Shown here in pieces: positions 58,717 through 64,000 of a DNA stretch of 64,000 nucleotides. Each line of letters begins with the position of its first letter. Within the stretch, counting starts at the first letter, position 1. Both the position numbers and the translations under genes were made by a program. A model generated the notes under the pieces. The model did not search any database and was not told where the DNA came from. It was given only the letters and a program-made list of their open reading frames with translations. This DNA comes from Maricaulis parjimensis. GTDB taxonomy: Bacteria > Pseudomonadota > Alphaproteobacteria > Caulobacterales > Maricaulaceae. Location: assembly GCF_016817355.1 (NCBI RefSeq), contig NZ_JADOTT010000001.1:1-64000 (forward strand), in the 5' to 3' direction.

Positions 58717-60525
58717 ATGCTGATCGGTCAAAACAAGCCAGCACGACAGGGCGGGCTGCAACTGGGCGCGATGATCGCCAGCCTGGTCCTGGCGACCGCC
58801 TGCACGCCGGAAACGGCCAGCACCGAGACAGCGGCTCCGGCCGCCCCGGCGGCACCGGGTCTGCCGCAATTGCACGTCACCCTGGCCCCGGGCGGGCTGG
58901 ATACGGCCGGCGAGACCGATCAGGCCTGGATCGATGTCACCCTGCAAATCTCCGGTCTGGACATCACGGCCCATACGCCCTTCCTGACCTCACCGGCCAT
59001 TTTCGCCGGGGTCGAGGCTGTCGCCTATGGCGAGGACGGGATCGGCGATGTCATTGTGACCGACGAGGCGGGGCCGGTCGGACTGGTCCGCGCCGATGAT
59101 GATCCCGACCCGACCAATTTCCTCTACTGGCGCCACTGGCAGGCCGAGCGTGACCTGGAAGGTCTTGTCACCGTCACCTATCGTGCGCCCATTGACCTGG
59201 TCATCCCGCAATTGGGCGCCGGCCCGCCCTTCGATCTGCGTCTGAATGGCGAGATTGTCTCCGGTGCGGGCAATACCTTCCTCGTCGTGCCCGCCACACC
59301 CCGCCCCTTCATGGTCAATCTGGACTGGGATTTGTCCGCCATGCCGGACGGATCGATCGGCGCCTCCAGCTTTGGCGAGGGTCAGGTCCTGACGCCGGGA
59401 CCGGCCAGCCGCCTGGTGACGGCCTATTACATGGCCGGGCCGATGGGGCATTATCCGGCCGAGGCTGGCGACCACGCCTATCGCGCCTATTGGACCGACA
59501 ATCCGCCTTTCGACCCGGACACGGTCATGCCCTGGGCAGAAGAGGTCTATGACGCCCAGCTCGACTTCTTCGGGATCGAAAACCCCGAGCCCTACACCTT
59601 CTTTGCCCGTGCCAATCCCTATCCGGGCGGTGGCGGGGCCGGCCTGATCAATTCCTTCATGCTGTCCTATCGGCACGACACCGAAGAGCTGGACGGGATC
59701 AACATCACCATCATCCACGAGATGAGCCATAAATGGGTGGGCGGCGTGTCCGGCCAGCCGGGGGGCAATGCCTGGTTCACCGAAGGCGCGAATGTCTTTT
59801 TCACCCGCCGCGTGCCGCTGTCAGCCGGTTTGATGACCGAAGAACAATATTTGGCCGATGTGAACCAACACGCCGCCCGCTACTACACCAATGCCGTCAA
59901 TGATCTGCCGAATGACCAGATCCCCGGCCTGTTCTGGTCCGATACGCGGGTCCGCACCCTGCCCTATGACCGCGGCTCGCTCTACTTCGCGACCGTTGAT
60001 GCGCAGGTGCGTGCCGCCAGTGCCGGCGAGCGCAGCATGAATGACCTGTTCTTCCAGCTCGACGCCCTGCGCCAGGCCGGCGAAACCGTCACGGCTGAGA
60101 CCTGGGCGGATATCGTGGCCGGCGAACTGGGCGAACCGGCGCGGGCGGATTTCTGGGCGATGATGGACGGCGCGCTGCAAATCCCGCCCGCTGACGCCTA
60201 CGGCCCCTGTTTCGACCGCGTCTCGACCGACAGCCGTGTCTTTGAACTCGGCTTCGATGCGGCATCCCTGGTGTCGGAACCTCGCCTGGTTTCCGGCCTG
60301 ATCGCGGGGTCCAATGCCGAACAGGCCGGCCTGCGAGACGGCGATGAAATCCTGCAATCCGTGGCGCTGGAAGGCGTCCAGTCCGACGACACCCGCACGC
60401 TGTCCCTCCGCGTGCGCCGGGACGGTCGCGACTTCACCGTGGACTATCTGCCGCGGGGCGAAGCCGTGACCGTCTACACCTGGGAGCTTGTCCCGGGCCC
60501 GGATGACCGCAGCTGCGCCCTGTAG
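58717..60525 (+). CDS. M61 family metallopeptidase lipoprotein with PDZ domain
   Basis: A 602-residue exported lipoprotein (IASLVLATAC). It has the M61 (glycyl aminopeptidase-like) signature: zinc ligands HEMSH (His334, Glu335, His338) and Glu356 in WFTEGANVFF. The N-terminal beta domain (about 50-200) is typical of the family, and a C-terminal PDZ domain follows (about 510-590, VSGLIAGSNAEQAGLRDGDEILQ). ATG 58717 has GGGAGA six bases upstream; a GTG at 58711 abuts it. It is likely an aminopeptidase in the periplasm that supplies the permease. A strong terminator follows. Confidence 0.9.
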   Translation: MLIGQNKPARQGGLQLGAMIASLVLATACTPETASTETAAPAAPAAPGLPQLHVTLAPGGLDTAGETDQAWIDVTLQISGLDITAHTPFLTSPAIFAGVEAVAYGEDGIGDVIVTDEAGPVGLVRADDDPDPTNFLYWRHWQAERDLEGLVTVTYRAPIDLVIPQLGAGPPFDLRLNGEIVSGAGNTFLVVPATPRPFMVNLDWDLSAMPDGSIGASSFGEGQVLTPGPASRLVTAYYMAGPMGHYPAEAGDHAYRAYWTDNPPFDPDTVMPWAEEVYDAQLDFFGIENPEPYTFFARANPYPGGGGAGLINSFMLSYRHDTEELDGINITIIHEMSHKWVGGVSGQPGGNAWFTEGANVFFTRRVPLSAGLMTEEQYLADVNQHAARYYTNAVNDLPNDQIPGLFWSDTRVRTLPYDRGSLYFATVDAQVRAASAGERSMNDLFFQLDALRQAGETVTAETWADIVAGELGEPARADFWAMMDGALQIPPADAYGPCFDRVSTDSRVFELGFDAASLVSEPRLVSGLIAGSNAEQAGLRDGDEILQSVALEGVQSDDTRTLSLRVRRDGRDFTVDYLPRGEAVTVYTWELVPGPDDRSCAL

Positions 60526-60556
60526 CGCGCAGGATTGCCCACCCGATCTGACAGGA

Positions 60557-60585
60557 AAGCCCCGGGCCGACGCCCGGGGCTTTTC
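60557..60585 (+). terminator. Terminator after the M61 peptidase gene
   Basis: Perfect 11-bp stem AAGCCCCGGGC / GCCCGGGGCTT with a CGAC loop (60557-60582) running into TTTTC. It isolates the peptidase from the receptor gene downstream. Confidence 0.9.
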
Positions 60586-60793
60586 TAATTCACGCTTCTT
60601 CGGGTAGCGAGAATAATTATGCGCGCCATCGTCGCAATTGTGGACAATGGCAGGCATGACAATCCCCCATTACCCGCCAAAACGCCTAAATTTTCCCCAC
60701 AGCCTGCCTAAAATCTGGAATGCGGGCGGGACAGGCATACCCGACAGAGGACAACAGCCAGCGCGCCTTACTTGCTTGGAAGGGATTAGTAGT

Positions 60794-63790
60794 ATGCAAA
60801 ACTTCAAATCAAAGCGGCTGTACACGACGACGGCGATTGCCTCCCTCGTGCTGTTTGCCGCCACCCCGGCCGTGATGGCCCAGACCGACGATGCCAGCGC
60901 TCAGGGCAGCGATGACGCCGAAACCATTGTGGTGACCGGCTCGCGCATCCGCCGCTCGGCCTCCTCCACGGCCGCCCCCGTCGCCTATGTCGGCGAAGAG
61001 GTCATCGAGGATCGTGGCTTCATTTCCGCCGCGGACATCATCAACAATACGCCGTCCATGGCGCCGCAGCTCAACCAGGCTGATGGCAGCGGCAATTCCA
61101 GTGGCGACGGCCAGCAATATCCGGCCCTGTTCGGCCTTGGCGCCGGCCGCACGCTGACCCTGGTCAATGGCCGCCGCTATGTCACGACATCGTCGGGCAT
61201 GGGCGAAGCCCGGGTCGACAGCAATATCATTCCGACCGGCCTGATCGAACGCGTCGAAATCGTCCAGGGCGGCGGTGCCTCCGTCTATGGTTCCGATGCG
61301 ATTGCCGGCGTCGTGAACTACATCCTGAAGGATGATTTCGAGGGCATGGAACTGGACGTCCAGTTCGGCGACTCCTGGGAATACAATGATTATGACCAGC
61401 CGTCCGTGCGCCTGACCGGCGGCCATAATTTCGATAGCGGTCGCGGCAATATCGCGTTCAATGCCGAGTATTCCTCCTCGCCGATGCTGCAATTCTCGGA
61501 TCGCCCGCGTTCCAACCTGTCCCGCATCACGCAGGGCAATGCGCTGGATACCGGCCCGAATGACGGCATCCCGGCCGTCGCCGAGGTGATCCCGGCCTAT
61601 TTCTGGAATTTCAACACGTCCGGCATCGTCTATTCGATCCCGGCACCACTGCCGATGTTCCTCACCTCCGTCAATGGTGCCCCGGCGCAATTTGCCGAAG
61701 ACGGCTCCGTCATCGCCTATGATCCGGGCAATATTCTCGGCATCCCGTTTGCCGAAGGCGGCCAGGGCTTCCGCTATAGCGAGCTGGCCGGTCTGCGCAC
61801 CGGTGTGGAACGCCAATCCTTCAACCTGATCGGCCATTATGATCTCACGCCTGAGGTCCGCCTGAATGCCGAGCTTCTCTACGCCGCCACCGATTCAGAA
61901 GAGCGGGCCCAGGGCCATTCCCGCACGGTGCTGAACGGCAATGGCGCCCCCTTTGGGGCGATCATGTTCAACGCCTTCAACCCGTTCCTGACGCCGGAAG
62001 CGATTGCCTCGCTCAGCTCGGCCAATCCGGGTTTTGCGTTTGGCGCGCCGATGTGGCTGTCCAAGCATTTCGACGGCCAGCTGGCCCCGACGGACACGAC
62101 CACGCACGAGACCGACACGCTGCGGGCCATGGTGGGCCTGGAAGGTGAATTCTCCGCCGGCGACAGCGATTTCTACTGGACGGTATCCGGCAGTTTCGGC
62201 CGCGTGGAAGGCGAGAGCTTCTCTTGGGGCGTGCTGCTGAACGAGTTCGAAAATGCGCTTGCCGCCGTCAGCGATGGCGCCGGCGGGGCGGTCTGCTCGA
62301 TCAATGTCGATGCCGACCCGACCAATGACGATCCGAATTGTGCACCGCTCAACCCGTTCGGCTTCGGCAATATCTCCGACGCGGCCCGCGCCTATGTGAC
62401 GACGCCGAGCGGCGAGTATTTCGTCAATGAACAGGTCGACTTCCTGGCCACGCTAGGCAGCTCGCTGTTCGATCTTCCGGCGGGCCCGGTCGACTATGTC
62501 CTGGCCTATGAGCACCGCTCCGAAACGGCTGACTTCACGCCGTTCCAAGCCAACCAGCTGGGTCTGGTGGGCACGGGTGCGACCACGCTCGCCACGTCCG
62601 GCGACTACAATACGAATGAAGTCTCGGCCGAAGTTCTCGTCCCGATCGTGGGCGGTGATTTCACCCTGCCCTTCATGCAGGAACTGGAATTCTCCGGCTC
62701 CTATCGTCTGGTCGATAATTCGATCGCCGGCGAGGAAAGCGTCTGGGGTGCCGGTCTGCGCTGGCGTGTCACGGACAGCCTGATGCTCCGCGCCTCCCAA
62801 AGCCGGAACTTCCGCGCACCGACCCTGACGCAGCTGTTCGCGCCGACCAATACGGCCATCTCGAATGCCGGCATCGACCCGTGTGACGCCGACCGCATCG
62901 ATACGGGCCCGAACCCGGCTGTCCGCCGTGCCAATTGTGAAGCGGAATGGGCGGCCAACCCGGCCTATGGCGATCTCGCCACCTTCCAGGACCCGGCCGA
63001 GAACTTCTCCGTCACCACGGTGACCACGGGCGGCAATCGCGATCTGGAAAACGAGATCTCCGACACGACGACTTTCGGCTTCGTCTTCGAACCGAGCTTC
63101 GTGCCGGGCCTGACCCTGTCGGTCGACCGGATGGAGATTGAACTGACCGATGGCCTGGTCGCCTTCACGACGGCCGATTTCATGGCAGCCTGCTATGACA
63201 ATGTCGTCCAGCCGGTCGACATGTGCTCCGCCTTCACCCGCCTGGCAGCCTCCGACGGCACGAGCCCGGCTGGCACGGTGGTCCAAGGCCGCACGACGAC
63301 GGTCAATGCCGGTCTCATCACCTTCAAGGGTGAAGTGATCTCGGCGCAATATGCCGTGCCGCTGGATGCCGTCTTCTCCAGCTTCGACCCGGGTCAGCTG
63401 ACCCTGGGCCTGGAAGCCACGCACACCGCGTCCCTGACGACCGCAGTGGTCGGTTCCACCGAAGACCGCACGGACAATACAGCCGCCAATCCGGACTGGA
63501 CTGCCCGTTTCGACGCGATCTGGACCCGTGGCCCGGTCCGCCTGACCTACCAGCTCTCCTATCTGGATGAGGTTCTGGCTTCGGCGAATGCCACGATCGA
63601 AAGCACGCCGAACCCGGTGCTCGATGCCAACTACACGCACTCGATCTCCGGCTCCTACGAGATCACTGACGATCTCACCCTGCGGGCGGGCATCACCAAC
63701 CTGACCAATGAAGAGCCGTCCTACCCGTCGCTGAGCTATGGCGACATCTTGGGCCGCCGTTACTTCGTCGGCGCGAATTTCAGGTTCTAG
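60794..63790 (+). CDS. TonB-dependent receptor, large plug/barrel type
   Basis: A 998-residue outer-membrane receptor. A signal peptide (ends PAVMAQ) and a TonB-box-like ETIVVTGSRIRR lead to a plug with DIINNTPSMAPQLNQADGSG, GAGRTLTLVNGRRYVT and EIVQGGGASVYGSDAIAGVVNYILKDD. The barrel ends in a terminal Phe (YFVGANFRF). This group is common in marine Alphaproteobacteria and is often encoded beside S10, M61 and amidohydrolase genes, as here, suggesting a peptide ligand. It has its own promoter region after a terminator; an ATTGT-GG-ACAAT repeat at 60637-60648 lies in that region. ATG 60794 is the homology-based start. Confidence 0.92.
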   Translation: MQNFKSKRLYTTTAIASLVLFAATPAVMAQTDDASAQGSDDAETIVVTGSRIRRSASSTAAPVAYVGEEVIEDRGFISAADIINNTPSMAPQLNQADGSGNSSGDGQQYPALFGLGAGRTLTLVNGRRYVTTSSGMGEARVDSNIIPTGLIERVEIVQGGGASVYGSDAIAGVVNYILKDDFEGMELDVQFGDSWEYNDYDQPSVRLTGGHNFDSGRGNIAFNAEYSSSPMLQFSDRPRSNLSRITQGNALDTGPNDGIPAVAEVIPAYFWNFNTSGIVYSIPAPLPMFLTSVNGAPAQFAEDGSVIAYDPGNILGIPFAEGGQGFRYSELAGLRTGVERQSFNLIGHYDLTPEVRLNAELLYAATDSEERAQGHSRTVLNGNGAPFGAIMFNAFNPFLTPEAIASLSSANPGFAFGAPMWLSKHFDGQLAPTDTTTHETDTLRAMVGLEGEFSAGDSDFYWTVSGSFGRVEGESFSWGVLLNEFENALAAVSDGAGGAVCSINVDADPTNDDPNCAPLNPFGFGNISDAARAYVTTPSGEYFVNEQVDFLATLGSSLFDLPAGPVDYVLAYEHRSETADFTPFQANQLGLVGTGATTLATSGDYNTNEVSAEVLVPIVGGDFTLPFMQELEFSGSYRLVDNSIAGEESVWGAGLRWRVTDSLMLRASQSRNFRAPTLTQLFAPTNTAISNAGIDPCDADRIDTGPNPAVRRANCEAEWAANPAYGDLATFQDPAENFSVTTVTTGGNRDLENEISDTTTFGFVFEPSFVPGLTLSVDRMEIELTDGLVAFTTADFMAACYDNVVQPVDMCSAFTRLAASDGTSPAGTVVQGRTTTVNAGLITFKGEVISAQYAVPLDAVFSSFDPGQLTLGLEATHTASLTTAVVGSTEDRTDNTAANPDWTARFDAIWTRGPVRLTYQLSYLDEVLASANATIESTPNPVLDANYTHSISGSYEITDDLTLRAGITNLTNEEPSYPSLSYGDILGRRYFVGANFRF

Positions 63791-63804
63791 GGGACCTGAA
63801 TTGG

Positions 63805-63846
63805 GGGCGGGCCGTTCCCAGGCCCGGACCGGTCCGCCCCCGCTTT
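63805..63846 (+). terminator. Possible terminator after the second TonB-dependent receptor gene
   Basis: A GC-rich arm GGGGGCGG and its partner CCGCCCCC bracket a long loop 15 bases after the stop, followed by GCTTTTCC. The loop is large and the T-run short, so it is a weak candidate. Confidence 0.45.
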
Positions 63847-63917
63847 TCCGCGTCGCCCGATAGCGTGACGCCGCACCCTCCCCTTCGCCCCCGGCACCAG
63901 GAAAGACTGCCCGCCTC

Positions 63918-64000
63918 ATGAGCTATGCGCACTGGATCCGCCAAATCATCGGCCGGCTTCGCGACGAACCCCGCGAAGCCTGGTCGCTGTTCGACAGCTC
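63918..64000 (+). CDS. Start of a gene cut by the right edge, unknown product
   Basis: An ATG at 63918 opens a frame that stays open to the window end (27 codons: MSYAHWIRQI then basic and acidic residues). AGGAAAG is 13 bases upstream, rather far. High GC3 suggests coding. Too short to identify a family. Confidence 0.4.
   Translation, partial: MSYAHWIRQIIGRLRDEPREAWSLFDS

Noticed and set aside
58499-58855. Minus-strand frame ahead of the class V enzyme gene
   Set aside because: It is Arg/Pro-rich, overlaps the M61 gene start and the promoter palindrome, and has no homology signal.

Overview
The window is a gene-dense stretch of high-GC alphaproteobacterial chromosome with no rRNA, tRNA, CRISPR array, insertion sequence or phage gene that I can see. 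The rpsU/COQ9 pair, UbiX, two YdcH proteins, two large TonB-dependent receptors, several GGDEF/EAL proteins and many exported peptidases suggest a marine, stalked-type bacterium of the Maricaulales/Caulobacterales (Maricaulis- or Hyphomonas-like). That placement is inference from gene content, not a database match.

Layout. 1-8.4 kb is housekeeping: rpsU divergent from COQ9, an ApaH/PrpE-like phosphatase, purEK, a diguanylate cyclase, ubiX between two DUF465 genes, a TPR protein, an SDR oxidoreductase and ppa. 8.5-14.5 kb is glutamate synthase in the order gltD-gltB. 14.9-18.8 kb is a tightly overlapping molybdopterin operon (moaA-moaD-moaE-moaB-moaC-moeA). 18.9-22.4 kb encodes an exported zinc metalloprotease and a BNR-type lipoprotein. 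22.5-25.7 kb holds a TorF-type porin, amtB and a DUF454 protein.

25.9-36.5 kb is one long branched-chain amino acid operon, ilvD-ilvC-ilvB-ilvM-leuA-ilvE-leuC-leuD-leuB. It is preceded by a leader peptide with ten consecutive Leu/Val/Ile codons and a terminator/antiterminator pair, so the whole pathway appears to be under ribosome-mediated attenuation.

36.5-48 kb carries an esterase, a TonB-dependent receptor with two LacI-type operator-like sites, an RlmL-like rRNA methyltransferase, and a subtilisin-like outer-membrane protein whose N-terminus holds 17 tandem copies of an aromatic heptapeptide (P/A-F-H/W/Y-G-D-I-x). It also carries a TPR-GGDEF-EAL protein whose GGDEF motif is lost and a small membrane protein.

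48-63.8 kb looks like a peptide/amino acid scavenging island: two S10 carboxypeptidase-like lipoproteins, an Lrp regulator, a periplasmic amidohydrolase, two ornithine-cyclodeaminase-family proteins, an APC permease, a Tat-exported class V PLP enzyme, an M61 peptidase and a second TonB-dependent receptor. Together these could import oligopeptides across the outer membrane, trim them in the periplasm, import the amino acids and catabolise them under Lrp control. The most novel-looking items are the heptapeptide-repeat subtilase, the attenuated BCAA super-operon, a possible ATC start codon for rpsU, and the peptide island with its exported PLP enzyme.
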